NCBI GenBank assembly: GCA_026075535.2
Contig: AP026538.1
Location: 10,664,001-10,728,000 of the forward strand
Direction of reading: 5' to 3'
Origin: Tricholoma matsutake
Taxonomy: Eukaryota; Basidiomycota; Agaricomycetes; Agaricales; Tricholomataceae
Length of the DNA: 64,000 nucleotides
The position numbers and the translations under genes are program-made. Positions within the stretch are counted from its first letter, which is position 1. Each line of letters opens with the position of its first letter. The notes under the pieces were generated by a model. The model was given only the letters and a program-made list of their open reading frames with translations. It was not told the DNA's origin and did not search any database. Positions 40,330 through 53,135 of the stretch are shown in pieces.

Positions 40330-43300
40330 AGAATATTGTGAAGGTGGAGAAGCCAGTGGAGGACTGGGTACCAAAAGCATATCATGAATATCTGTCAGTC
40401 TTTCAGAAGGAGTCTGAGCAAATGCTGGTGCAGAAGCCATGGGATCATGTGATCGAGATGAAGCCAGGGTTTGTGCTGAAGAAGTTGAAGGTATATCCAT
40501 TATCTCCAATGGAACAAGAAGAAGTTGATGTGCTCCTAAATGAACAATTATGCAAAGGATACATATGACCTTTGAAATCACCGCAGATGTCACCAATATT
40601 CTTTGTGCCAAAGAAAGATCAGAGGAAGAGGATGTGTACAGATTATAGGTATCTGAATGAGTGGACAGTGAAGAATGTGTACCCCCTGCCTTTGATCTCA
40701 GAAATAATTGACAAGGTGTGAAAAGCCAAGGTCTTTACAAAATTGGATTTATGATGGGGATACAATAACATACAAATAAGGAAAGGAGATGAGTGGAAGG
40801 CTGCATTTTCCATGCATCAAGGATCCTTTGAGCTGCTTGTCATGTTTTTTGGGATGACCAATAGTCCCCCGACTTTCCAAAATATGATGAACAACATTTT
40901 CAAGGATGTAATGGACAAGGGCGTGGTAATAATATTTATTGATGGCATTCTGATATTCAGGAGGATGAAGAAAATCATGAAGCAATAGTGCAGGAGGTGC
41001 TCCGGAGGTTAGCAGAGAATGATCTATTTTTGAAACTGGAGAAGTGTATGTTTGGGGCAAGGGAGATTGAGTTCCTAGGATTATTGATCAGCCCTGACAG
41101 GATTAAAATGGATCTGATCAAGGTACAGGTGATCACTGATTGGCCTGTGCCTGTAAGGGGACTAGGGGGGTGCCCTGTGTGTTTTTCCTATTTTTTATGT
41201 TCGTCCCATATTTTTCCCCACCTCATTTCCTTCTATTCTTCATTTTCTATGATTTTTCCGGATTTTATTACTAATTTTCCATTGCTATCATGTTTGTATA
41301 TGTTGACACTTTTATATTTAGAGGCGGAGTACCCCTTCCGACACATACCCCTTGGTATGATGTCATTCGGCGGCCTTGATCCGCCTATCTCCGCCTTTTT
41401 CTATTTTTAGGTTATATTTGATTTTTGTCGTCTTCACATATACTGGGCATCAGCAAGGGGATCCTTAGAGTTTTCTCTTCGGATTTCCCTTTGCTAGGTG
41501 CGCCCCCAATCCCTGTATTATGTAGCATAATTTTAACTTCGGATTTCCCTTTGCTAGAGGCTTAGGTTGCCCTTATAGTGCCCACCCATGTCAAGGAGGT
41601 TTAGGCCTTCTTGGGACTCACAAACTATTATCATCGCTTTGTGCATAATTTTTCCAAAATTGCTGCACCCTTACATAACCTTATGTGAAAGGGAGTAGTG
41701 TGTAGGTGAGGAGAACAGCAGCAGAAAGTGTTTGAGGAGTTGAAGAGGAAGCTTGTGGAAGGACATATATTAGCCCCAGTAGATTTCACATGCCCTTTAC
41801 GAGTGGAATCAGATGCATCTGACTTTGCTACTGGAGCAGTATTATCAATACTGTGCAAAGATGACAAATAGCATCCTTGTGCATATTTGTCCTGAGGGTT
41901 GAATGATGTGGAAAGGAATTATGATGTGCATGACAAAGAGATGTTGGGAATAATACAAGCATTTGAGGCATGGAGGCATTATTTTGAGGGATGTACGCAT
42001 CAGATTGAGATCTGGATGGATCATCAAAATCTGCCATATTTCATGTCAGCTAAAAAGCTTAACTGCCAACAAGTGTGTTGGGTGTTATTCCTATCGCATT
42101 TTAATTTCCACTTGGTCCATAAAGCAGGAAGCTTAATGAGGAAAGCAGATGCATTATCCAGATGTATTGATCAGAAAAGGGGGGTGGAGGAGGACAATAA
42201 AAATGTTACCTTACTCAAACCCAAATACTTTCGCATTTGCACTATGCATCAAGGGCATCTATTAATAGATGGCTCAGAAGCAGAAATGTTGTCTAAAATT
42301 AGACAATGTTTGGAAATGGATGACAAAGTGGTGGAAGCTGTGAAAGCTCTGAAGAAGGGTAATATTAAAGGAGATGAATGGGCTGAGGAGCAAGGGTTGG
42401 TATTATTCCAAGGAAAGTGGTATGTACCGAAGGATTGGGATTTGCGAAGGGAGATTGTCAGGTTACATTATAATATGCTGACTGCCAGACACCCAGGAAG
42501 ATGGAAGACATTGGAATTAGTAATAAGAAATTATTGGTGGCCTGGAATTTCTAAATATCTGTTGGGGTATGTGGATGGATGTGATATGTGCATGAGGGGG
42601 AAGAAATTTCCAGAGAAACCTGTAGGGAAATTAATGCCAAACCCTATACCTAAAGCACCATGGCGAGACATATCTGTGGATTTTATTACTGGACTACCTG
42701 AGGCTCAAGGGTACAATGCAATATTCATAGTATGCAACCGCTTCACAAAGGAGGTCCATATTATTCCTACTACTACAGAAACCTCATCATTGGGCTTGGT
42801 GTGCCTCTATCTAAATCAGGTATGGCAGTTACATTGATTACCTGATACTGTTATCTCCAATCATGGACCACAATTTGCTTCCATGTTTATGTGAGAATTA
42901 AACAACATATTGGGGATTCAAACTAAATTATCTATAGCATATCACCCACGAACCAATGGGCAGACAGAGAGAATGAACCAGGAGTTGGAGGAACCTACAT
43001 ATGTTTGTCAACTACCGACAAACCAACTGGCCTGAATGGTTGGCAATTGCCAAATTTTCCCACAATAACAAATTCCATTTGGCTACTTGCATGTCACCCT
43101 TCTTCTCTAATTATGGATATCATCCCCACATGTGAATAGAACCCCAAAGGGAAGTTAAGGTACAATCAGTAGAAGACTTTGTATCTAAGATGCAAAAGGT
43201 ACAGGAAGACATGGAGGCAGCATTGATGAAAGCATGTGATGATATGATGCAACATGCAGATTGTACTTGAGCTCTCGCTCCAGAGTACAATGTTGGTGAC

Positions 43301-43640
43301 TTGGTATGGCTAAGTACCAAGGACCTAAATATTCCATGACCTTCTAGGAAACTTATGGAGAAACAAGTTGGCCCATACACAATCTCTAAAGTAATTTTGC
43401 CTAATGTGGTAGTGCTAAAATTACCTCATTTATCCAAAATTGATCCTGAGATTAACATTTGCCACCTATGCTCCTACTGCCTGCCCACTATTCCTGGCCA
43501 ACAAACCACTCCACAACCTCCAATAATAGTAGAAGGTGCTCTAGAATATATAGTTGAAGAAATTCTAGACTTACATCTTTGGAGTTCTTAATAAAGTGGA
43601 AGAACTATACCAATAAAAATAATTCGTGGGAACCCAAAGA
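40330..43640 (+). pseudogene. pol: Broken Gypsy pol, copy B2
   Basis: RT: VYPLSPMEQEEVDVLLNEQL, FFVPKKD and FFGMTNSPPTFQ are present. The active site reads FIDG (about 40935) where copy A has FIDD. A long open frame at 41899-42837 covers RNase H ([19 protein letters not shown]), the chromovirus linker and integrase. The zinc-binding part is HPGRWKTLELVIRNYWWPG plus CDMC, and the first catalytic Asp is in VDFITGLP. The second catalytic site reads VISNHGPQF, so Asp is replaced by Asn compared with ISDRG in A. Further stops follow (42895, 43267 and others). The codon at 42445-42447 is CGA, where A has TGA. Confidence 0.85.
41152..41577 (+). repeat. Solo LTR inserted in Gypsy B2, with 5-bp target duplication
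   Basis: A 426-bp segment starts TGTAAGGGG and ends CCCTTATA. It is flanked by direct repeats gtgcc (41147-41151 and 41578-41582). Copy A has the uninterrupted sequence at the same place (about 2921-2935), so it is a clean empty site. A 21-bp word cttcggatttccctttgctag occurs twice inside (41477-41497, 41537-41557). The composition differs from neighbours (cggcggccttgatccgcc). Confidence 0.9.
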
Positions 43641-43817
43641 GAATTATAAGTGAGTGTGTAACATGATTGCCCAATTCTTTAAACATAATCCAAATGCTCT
43701 ATGTCGCATTGTGAGAATGGTGTATGAGGGGATGAAATTCCAGCCTTACCAAAATTTCATGGAGGGGACAGATACAATATTTTATTGCCTGGAAGTCAAG
43801 GCATAAAAGGGGGGTAA

Positions 43818-44218
43818 TGTTAGGAAACAGCCCCATTACTTAATAAAATTTTATTTTATTTTATTATGTCAAATTATGCTACATGACACCGAATGACACT
43901 ACACTTTGATGGTGTGAGAATTTTATTTTGCATGCATCAATATGTATGTGCATGTATGAGCATGTTGATAACAACAATGCACAATATATGTAACATAGTA
44001 TATAAACCTTAAATATACACCTAGGGGACTGCAGTTGTGTTCTCTTAGGTATTCCACCTATACTTGTGGTGCAAAATGCCTTTCTCAACAAACTCATCTA
44101 TCAATAACCCCTTGCATCAAAACCATCAATTCCCCCATCATACGCACACATCCTGCTCCCTTCTTGTAGAGAGAACCTGCACAGTCTTAGCTAGCAGATA
44201 GTGGGTGTCACCCTAACA
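43818..44218 (+). repeat. 3' LTR of Gypsy copy B2
   Basis: 401 bp, TGTTAGG...CCTAACA, preceded by ataaaaggggggtaa. TATA-like agtatataaacc near 43997. After it the Copia coding sequence continues (aaccaaatgctggtagaaca). Confidence 0.9.
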
Positions 44219-45315
44219 AAACCAAATGCTGGTAGAACACACTCACACAATGCTGCATCAGCACATGCTCCCACACTCTCTTTGGAGAAAAGTAATTGCT
44301 TATGCAACCCATCTCAGAAATAGATCTCCCATGCGATTGATCAAGGATCATAAGGTACCCAACAAAGTCTTCTGGGGAAAGAAACCAGACATATTGCACC
44401 TAGAGGAATTTGGCAGAACATGCTGGGTTCTGCAGCAGGATGGCAAAAGATCCAAACTGGATCCAAAATCGCACCAATTTATTTTTGTGGGAATAGCTGA
44501 TAGTACAGAAGGATACAGGTACTATAATTCCCAAACCCATCAAACCCTCACCTCTCAAAATGTGGTATTTTCAGTGGTGGAGGAGAAATATGATGAAGTG
44601 GAGGTAACTTGCCCTATACAGCTTGAGAGGGAGAGTGGAGAAAATGACAAGCAGACTTTGGATGAGCAAGCACCAGAAAGGGAAAGGATGCATCACATAC
44701 CTGAATCACCATCAAATCTTGCATCACCATACAAATTCCAGTACCCCAGGAAAGGTCAGCACACATCCTCACACAACCACTCATTAATTATAGGATGCTT
44801 AACAACCCCAAATCATGCGGGCCAAAGGAATGGCAACACCAAGTGCCAGTAGTAGAGGAAACTGGCTACATAACAGTGGACTATGTGATTATTGGGGTGA
44901 CACTGGAGGATGACCCACTTATGGTAAAAGAAGCCAGAAATTGATCAGATTGGCCAAAGTGGAAGATGGCTATGGATGCTGAAATGACACAATTAACCAA
45001 AAGAGGTACATTCAAATTAGTTGACCTACCCTCAGACCACCAAGCTATTGTGAGCAAATGGGTCTATCACATCAAATGTGATCATGTTGGAAAAATCACA
45101 AAGCACAAGGCCAGACTTGTGGTGAAGGAGTTTTCCCAAATCCCTGGAATAGATTTCATGAAAACATTCACACTAGTCATGCAGCTGGGAACCTTTTGGC
45201 TACTGATAGCACTTGCAACCAAACTAGGTCTTGAGATCCACATGGTTGATGTGGTAGGCATGTACCTGAATGGGAAATTAGAGGAGGTGATTTTCATGAT
45301 GCAACCCCCTGAATA
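44219..45315 (+). pseudogene. pol: Copia integrase C-terminus and reverse transcriptase N-terminus
   Basis: The integrase end MLVEHTHTMLHQHMLPHSLW is followed by NRSPMRLIKDHKVPNKVFWGKKPD and KSHQFIFVGIADSTEGYRYY. The RT begins MAMDAEMTQLTKRGTFKLVDL and runs through KWVYHIKCDHVGKITKHKARLV, FSQIPGIDFMKTF and EIHMVDVVGMYLNGKLEE. It is lost after QPPEYDG (about 45315), before the YVDD motif. Stops lie around 44853-44945. Confidence 0.85.
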
Positions 45316-45734
45316 TGATGGCAATCTCCTTCTTGATCCAGTGCCGCCACCTTCTCCAAGAATTCCCATGGTTCAAAGTGGGTAGAATGAAGGGAAACTA
45401 CACCTCTGGGTCATAGAATAGCGTAAATACACTACTGAAGCAAGGGGGACAATTGAATGGTGCCTCAGAGCCCAGCAAACATCATGCTGGACAATCAGAC
45501 ACTGGCAGTTACACTGGGATTATGGCAGATGACACTATCAGAGAACACCATAACAATTCAAAAAAGGACAAACCTCGTGGTGATGACACCGGAACTATCT
45601 GCCAAGGAGAAGCACCCAGCCCCCTCACAAGCAGAGAAAGGTAGGAGCACCAGACAAATGGGCACAATAGCACAAAGTGGAGCCAACCTGGGAGACATAT
45701 CAGATGCCAAAGCTGGGCTCTCCTGGCTAGCCAC
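45316..45734. other. Unassigned DNA between Copia RT and element F
   Basis: The open frame 45457-45765 (VPQSPANIMLDNQTLAVTL) does not match the expected continuation of Copia RT and I do not recognise it. It carries the left target site of element F. Confidence 0.35.
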
Positions 45735-46709
45735 TGATAGGTCCACTATGGCAACAGAGCTCTGAAAACAAGAAATCACACTCGGACACCTCCTTCCCAA
45801 AGTCCTATGATTTTGTGAATGCTTATGAATGCCTACAAACACATGAAACAATGAAATGACACTTTGAACCATTTTGAATGACTTTGGCCACCGTATTCCT
45901 ATTGTACCAAACCTCTAACACATGCTCCCACCATTACACACACTAAGGCATTGTGTTCCCGCCACCACAAACACGAGGAAACACAACGGCTAGCAACTTA
46001 GCATGCATTGAGGCACTTTTTGACGTATTCATGATTTATTGGAACCACAAGACAAGGAGATTTGATATATCATGTATATGGCATGTTTCTTTCTTATCAT
46101 TTTCTCATTTACTTCATGATTTTGACACCTTGTTCACTGCCTCACATTTACCACATGTTTTGCCTCATGGCCTTTTACCTTTTTAGTACTATCTCTCTAA
46201 AACATATATAGTTTGGTGTATTTACTGTCGATACAACAAGAAATCATCTTCTCCCATTGCCTATCATCTGACTTAAGGGTTTAACTCTTGAGTTTTAGCT
46301 CAGTCTTAGTCCAAACTTGCTCAAGTATTCTGTGAACTATGTCATTTCACCACATAGTTTCTCGAAACTTTTGTCAAATTGTCTATCTACTGTGTCATTG
46401 TCTCTTACCTCACCTTTAACTATTGTCACCCTCTCCCAAACTTGTGAAACCATTTCGGAGATTCTCGAACTCCTTCACATCACTGCTAAACTCTTTCGGA
46501 TCATTTTGGAACACTTCGTAGTGTTTTGTGTTACTTTGGATGGCTTCACAGAACTTTGCACAGCCTAATACTGCTTCGCAACGTCTTACAGTACATTTAT
46601 CAGCCTTTGGATAGCATGGTGATATCCATTACTACCTTGCAACCTTACTCTGACTCATGTTATATCTCCCAAGTTGGTTTTGGTTGAGTTTCTGGGTTGA
46701 GCATCATCA
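45735..46709 (+). repeat. 5' LTR of element F
   Basis: It starts TGATAGGTCC, identical to the start of the 3' LTR (54625), and likely ends gcatcatca just before a TGG-type primer-binding site. Identity to 54625-55296 is high, with mostly transition differences and one ~20-bp length difference. TATA-like acatatatag near 46203. The 3' boundary is inferred. Confidence 0.75.
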
Positions 46710-47030
46710 TTCTGGAGCCCACCACAAGGGGTTTCTGAATCATTTCACATCTCAAATCTCCCGGCTTAGGCCAACCCAAGCCAGAAACCTCCAAATTGAT
46801 ACTCACCACACCTTCAAATCTCTCGAACAATTGGGAGATATCCTAATTCCAGTATCCAAAGCAGAATTGACACATCGTCGACTATTTCCCTCACCCATTC
46901 CATTGTCTTTGTCATCATCATCCACTTCTTCATCCTCAGCTTCTAGCGCTTCATTCATCTTTCCAAATACATCAACTCCACTACCATCTATCACCCAAGT
47001 CCTAACCCCTACTCCAAGAGCTATTGTACT

Positions 47031-48472
47031 CATGACTACACAAGCTACTATGCCAGCTCGTGGTCACTCCATGGCTCCAAAGTTTGATCCTACTCAGCCT
47101 CGAGAACTTCAGAGATACTTTAACAAACTCAAAATGCTGTTTCCAACATGCAGAATCATCGATTCCAAAGATATGAAGAAGCATGCCTGTCTATATGTCA
47201 ACATTGATACTTCTGAACTTTGGGAGTCAATCCAAGAATATGACACAGGGGTTTCATTCAATGAATTTTGTACAGCTATTCACAAGTTGTACCCTGGATC
47301 TGAAGACAACAGCAAGTGGTCAATTGCTGATATGGATAAACTGATCAGCAAACAACTTTGCATTGGTATCTATGATGTGAACAAATTAGGATTATATTAC
47401 AGGTCCTTCTACAATATCACTAAGTTCCTCACCACGAAAAATTGACTTTCAGCAGCCGAACAAAGCAGAGCTTTGTTCATGGCTTTCAACCAGGATTATG
47501 GATGTGAATTGCACACCATCTAGAACTCAAATTCCCCGACCACTACCCAGATGACCCCTATCCTCTCGATGACATCCATGCTGCTGCAAAATTTGTTTTA
47601 GCAGGTACTACATCATCACAAACTCCCTCGGCCTCAACTTCGCAAGTCCCATCCTCATCTTTGGCTTTGACTTCCCTACTACCTCTACATCATCTCCACA
47701 AATCAAAACAGAGGATTTATCAATGATTCTCAAGAAATTTGCAACCACTCTTGTCATGGCCTTAACAGGAGCTCGATCCAACAATAACAGCAACAATTCC
47801 CCTCATGTTAATCAACGGTTTCGCCAGGACCAACTCGAAAATCTAGTTTGTATTTTCTGCGGTCTTTCGGGACACTTCATTAGTGATTGTTTGGTCTGTC
47901 AAACATATATTAACAATGGAAAGTGTAAGAAGAACACCAAAGGAAAGGTTGTGCTTCAGAATGGACAGTTCACGCTACAAAACATCCCTGGGCATTGTAT
48001 CAAAGATCGCATCGACAAGTGGATTCATTGAAACCCAGACATAAATATCATCCCTGCCCTCATGTACAGCATTGCCCCTTCCCCCACTCCAGCTCCTGCT
48101 CCTAGGGGGATCTACCAGATCACGGACATGAATACTGCAGCTGATATTTGTATCGCTCATTTAGAACAAGAATTATATGCCTTACAAAGTGGTCAAAACT
48201 TCGCTCGACACAAACCCAGTCTAATCGCAGCTCCTGTGGTTCAGCCATCGATTTTGTCCATGGCTCCATCAGCAGAACCAGTAGCCCTTCCCACTCCAAC
48301 CGTCACACCACCATCTATATCCTCTACTGCGACCAATCCATCTTCATCCAATATAGCACCAGCGACGGCTTCGCAGACAATGTCAAATTTGCAACCTCTC
48401 GTGAGTTCGCAACCCCCAATTCATCCTTATGCCGCAGCTTCAGAGAACACTTACTTACCCCCTCACAAATGA
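47031..48472 (+). pseudogene. gag: Gag of element F with CCHC zinc knuckle
   Basis: The ATG at 47031 (MTTQATMPARGHSMAPKFD, then PRELQRYFNKLKMLF) fits the usual start of this gag lineage. The open frame from 46657 probably extends into the leader. The capsid-like part reads YVNIDTSELWESIQEYD, FCTAIHKLYPGSEDNSKWS, then a TGA at 47443. The knuckle CIFCGLSGHFISDC is at about 47859-47900. The C-terminus (48062-48472) is Pro/Ser/Thr-rich. Confidence 0.8.
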
Positions 48473-48784
48473 AACTTCGCCTCTACTAGTGAAGGTAAAG
48501 AAGGCGATGGTCCTTTGTATCACACAGTAGCCTCCATTCAGAACGACACAATTGCTCAGGACATATTTTTGCATTCGATGAAAATACTGATCGTCACCCT
48601 TACTACAAAAGAACTTCTTTCATTATCACCCAAAGTTCATACAAAATGGAAGGAACAGCTAACGCCATGTTGTATTCTGAACCAGGATGGAAACAATGCA
48701 GGGCACCTCGTCAATGAAGAGGTACTTATGATCAATGACCTGTACAAAACTTATATCAGCTCTCTTTGAATCGGCAACATTCCA

Positions 48785-49250
48785 AAACCCTTCATCGCTA
48801 CAAAGGAATCTCACTCAATCAGATCAGTTATGATGAACATCAATGGTAAAAACCGTGTCAAAAGTGTAGTTGACCCGGGTTCTTCAATTATAGCTATGTC
48901 TGAAGAAGTCTGCCATGAACTAGGTCTTGCATATGATCCTTCCATCCACATTCCGCTTCAATCAGCTAATGGTGGCATTGATGAAAGTCTAGGATTAGCA
49001 CAAAATGTTTCTTGCGAAGTTGGCATGATCACAATCTATATGCAGATTCATATAATCCGAAACCCTGCCTACGACATCCTACTTGGTCGACCATTTGACA
49101 TAGTCACTGAAAGCACCATAAAAAACTGGAGCGATGAATCTCAGACAATTACTATCTACGATCCTAACTCGACAAGATCATCTACTATCCCGACCTTTCC
49201 TAGAGCCACGAAACGCCGAAAAGTAGTTCGTGAGGATTTTTGTTACTAGA
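48785..49250 (+). pseudogene. Aspartic protease region of element F
   Basis: The domain KSVVDPGSSIIAMSEEV at 48865-48915 has a D-P-G-S active-site variant seen in this lineage. It is followed by the flap and the hydrophobic ILLGRPFDIV block. It is open from 48830 to 49249 and ends with a basic tail (ATKRRKVV). Confidence 0.75.
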
Positions 49251-52200
49251 GGATAATATTTCAGAGACCAAACAGTGTGCATTCATCATTTCTTTTAACC
49301 ATTTGAACTCTTCTATATTTATCGAACACACTGTGAACATTCCCGACTTTGAATCCTTGCCTTCTTTGAATGCCACTTTGGATATTATTGCCCATCTCTA
49401 TTTGACAGCTAGTGAACAGTATGTTATGTTTTTAACAACCTCAATGGCCCCCTCTATGCCAGATTCATCTAGATATTCCACATCCTATCTATCCTCTGAC
49501 TCTCTATATCCTGCCTTCACAGCCACTAAGAAGAAGTACAAGCCTGTCACATTGAAAGTATGACCAGTCATCACCGACCTGCCTGATCGATTTTGCATTA
49601 CTCGCACGATCACAGGGAATCCTCTCAAAGAAATGCCGAAACTTAATCCTAAACCTCCAACATTTTTGGCATCTTTCCGATACAACCTCGAACAAAAAGC
49701 AATTATCAATAATAATCATCCTGGTGATTTCCTTTGGCCTGAGGAAAGAAAACTCATGCACAATTTTATTTGAAATCACGAAACCAGTTTCGCATGGACC
49801 AAACAAGAACGAGGAAGTTTTCGCCCTGACTTCTTCCCTCCAATTGAATTCCCAGTTATTCCACACACCCCATGGATAGAATGAAACATTCCTATCCCAC
49901 CAGGGATTTACAAAGAGGTTTGCGCCATGCTCAAGAAGAAAATAGAAGCAGGCATCTATGAACCATTGGACTCGTCTTATGGGTCACATTGGTTTTGTGT
50001 CACGAAGAAAGATGGCAAAGCACTTCACTCAGTCCACGGTCTCGAACAACTCAACAAAGTCACTATACAGCACTCAGGTGTCGTTCTGATCCATGAACAT
50101 TTAGCGGAACAGTTCGGAGGATGTGCTTGTGGAGGAATGCTGGACCTCTACATTGCTTTCGACAAATGAAAAGTAGCTGAATCATCTCGAGACCTGACTA
50201 CCTTTCAAACACCTTTTGGAGCACTTTGCATAGTCACTCTACCAATGGGTTGGACCAACTCAGTGCCCATCATGCATGACAATGTTTCATTTATCCTACA
50301 ACCCAAGATTCCCCATGTTACAATCCCCTACATCGATGATGCACCCATTAAAGGTCCAAAATCACGCTACTCACTCCCTGGAGGAGGTTACAAAACTATT
50401 TCGCAGAACCCAGGAATTCATTGTTTCATTTGGGGACACTTTGAAAATCTCAACTGAGTAGTCCAACACATGAAATATTGTGGAGGGACTTTTTCAGGAC
50501 CCAAGCTATTCCTTTGCATCCCCGAAATTACTGTTTTAGCACATCGTTGCAACATCGAAGGTTGTATGGCTGACCCAACTCGAATTGATGCAATCAGCAA
50601 ATGGGGACCTTGTCAAAGTCTCACTGAAGTAAAAGCCTTCTTAGGAACCATAGGAGTTTGTCATATTTTCATACAGAATTTTGCTAAATGAGCAGCGGCT
50701 CTTATCAACCTCACACATAAGGACATTCCATTTGAATTTGGTACAACACAAATTGCAGCACAAGAAGATCTTAAACTCGCTCTCATCACTTCTCCTGCAA
50801 TTTGTGTGATCGACTACACCTTGAACACACCTGTCATCCTCTCAGTCGACACTTCACACATCACAGTTAGATTTTTCTTGGCTCAGTGCAACCCCGAAAA
50901 TCTTCATTAACACTATTACAGTCATTTCAGATCTATCATGCTCAATGCCCACAAATCTCACTTTTCACAACCCAAACTAGAGCTCTACAGACTCTATCAC
51001 GCCCTTGGCGCACTTTGGTTGTACATTATTGGCATACAAAATCTCATCGTCGAAGTCAATGCCAGATACATCAAAGGTATGCTAGTGAATCCTGACATTG
51101 CACCAAGTGCAAGCATTAATTGATGGATTGTATCCATCCTTATCTTCCATTTTATGCTTGTACATGTCACTGGAATGCTTCATGGCCCAGATGGACTTTC
51201 ATGACATCCTCTACAGAATGGAGATGAAGCACAACAAAATGATGGATCCTTCAAAGATTGGATCGACTGACTGCATGGTTTTATTCATCAAATCAACCCG
51301 CTCATGACTCGCCCATTCCCATTGCATTCACTCCAATCAACATTCACCCTACTTCACATATCAGTAAGGGGGAGAACATCACTTATGAAGATGTCCCTCG
51401 TTCCGAAAATGCCAAGAGAGATGACGAACAACTTCTTCATGTTCAAAAATGGCTCGAAGATTTACAACGACCACCAGACCTCTCCAAAGCAGACTACAGC
51501 ACTTTCATGCGATATTGTACTGAGTTCTTTATAGATTCTGGAAAGCTTTGGCAAACAGATTCACAAGGAGCACACAAGATTGTCGCTATCCCTGAGCACC
51601 ACCTTGACATTGTTCAAGCTGCTCATGACGATATTGGTCACAAGATGGTATTCGCTATGAAAACCCTCATCGCACTCCAATTTTGGTGGCCCAATATGAA
51701 AGCCGACATTGCATGGTACATTCATTCTTGTCACCTATGCCAACTTCGACAAACCCAAAATCTGCTTATTCTGCCCACAGTGGCAACACCAGCACCACTT
51801 TTTGGCAATGTCTACATTGACACGATGCAAATGCCCCCATCGAACAGATTCAAATACATTGTTCAAGGGCGATGTTTGCTAACAGCCTATCCAGAATGGT
51901 GAAAGCTTTGACATGAAAACGCCACAACATTAGGAGACTGGATCTTCGAAGACATCATTTGTTGCTGGGGGTCTCTTTATGAAATCGTGAGTAATAACGG
52001 ATCAGCATTTATTGCAGCAATGGAGTATCTCGTGAAATGATACCATATCAATCACATCTGAATCAGTGGTTACAATTCTCGAGCAAATGGGATTGTAGAA
52101 AGAGCACACTTCAATGTTCGACAATCATTATTCAAAGCAGTTGATGGAGGCCAGAGCAAGTGGTCAGATGGAGCACACTCTGTCTTTTGGGCAGAACATG

Positions 52201-52790
52201 TAACAGTTTGCAAATGCATGGGTTGTTCGCCCTACTTTGCAGTAACAGGATCCCATCCCCTCATTCCACTCGACATCTCCGAAGTTACATATTTGCAGCC
52301 CCCTCCAAATTCAATACTTTTGACAACCAATCTTATGGCACAAAGAGCTATCACCTTACAAAAACGATTGATTGACCTCAAAAACCTTTATTCGAAGGTT
52401 TTGTTGGCCTGTCTCAAAGCTGCAAAACGATTTGAACAAGTCCACCAGAAGACTGTCAAAGACTACAACTTTGCAACAGGCAATTTAGTCCTACTTCGCA
52501 ATACACAGATCAAGAAGTCCCTTAATTGCAAAATGCGACCTCGATACATAGGTCCCCTCATCATCATTGATTGAAACTATGGAGGAGCCTACATTCTTTG
52601 TGAACTCAACGGATCAGTACTCCATCGCCCTGTTGCTGCCTTTCATCTACTTCCTTACTTAGCACGAAAATCAATTCCACTCCCTCTGAACTTCCTTGAC
52701 ATCGACTCAGCACATCTCGAAACACTTCAACAAACTTCGGACATCAACAAAGATATTCCTGATAACATTCCACACCTCAAAGATGATTAA
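49250..52790 (+). pseudogene. pol: Pol of element F (RT, RNase H, integrase), with TGA stops
   Basis: The RT leader (GNPLKEMPKLNPKPP) precedes VCAMLKKKIEAGIYEPLDSS and FCVTKKDGKALHSVHGLEQL. The fingers are interrup­ted by a TGA at 50167, and the active site VTIPYIDDAP is at about 50320-50349. RNase H: FLGTIGVCHIFIQNF, then IDYTLNTPVILSVDTS. Integrase: zinc-binding HHLDIVQAAHDDIGHK and CHLCQLRQ (51595-51760). The first catalytic Asp is in YIDTMQM. The second site reads VSNNGSAF, so Asp is replaced by Asn, and the Glu is in GIVERAHF. The pol reading ends near 52789. There are more than eight in-frame stops, nearly all TGA. Confidence 0.85.
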
Positions 52791-53135
52791 CTATTCTCTT
52801 TCTATGTTTTGCAATTACTTACCTATGATTCTGATTTCTCTTGGTGTATCATACAAGTCGCGATATCACATTATACCATGGTCATGCAACCTCCAAAAGG
52901 GTTTTTCAGCCATGATGATTTACTGAGCCTTTCCCTTACTTCATAACATTGTTTCCTTTCATTTTCTCTTACAAATGCCCTCAGAACACTTACAACGACA
53001 AGTTTCAGCAATGAATTTCATCTAGAAAAATGTTCGGATATTTCTTCTACTCTACTTATTTCTTATATCTTCCATTTCCCATTCGACAAAGCACGAAAAT
53101 ATTATATGAAAATAGCAAACACAAGCAACAAACTT
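52791..53135. other. Spacer between pol and the antisense gene of element F
   Basis: No coding signal beyond short frames. It would be the shared 3' region of pol and the antisense gene. Confidence 0.4.

Larger units (their letters stand above)
40291..44218 (+). mobile_element. Ty3/Gypsy chromovirus copy B2, 5'-truncated, with 3' LTR
   Basis: It begins in pol (KVEKPVEDWVPKAYHEYL) without 5' LTR, gag or protease. It runs through RT, RNase H, integrase and chromodomain remnant to a polypurine tract and LTR (43818-44218). It is the closest relative of copy A and lies inside Copia integrase, which resumes directly after the LTR (NQMLVEHTHTM). A 426-bp solo LTR of another family is inserted at 41152. 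Confidence 0.88.
37240..45315 (+). mobile_element. Ty1/Copia element, broken by Gypsy insertions B1 and B2
   Basis: Copia gag, protease, integrase and RT pieces occur in order at 37460-37800, about 39370-40290 and 44219-45315. They are separated by Gypsy DNA (37801-38951 and about 40291-44218) plus 38952-39369. The integrase core is missing between 40290 and 44219 and the RT ends at about 45315, so deletions accompanied the insertions. No 3' LTR found. Confidence 0.75.
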
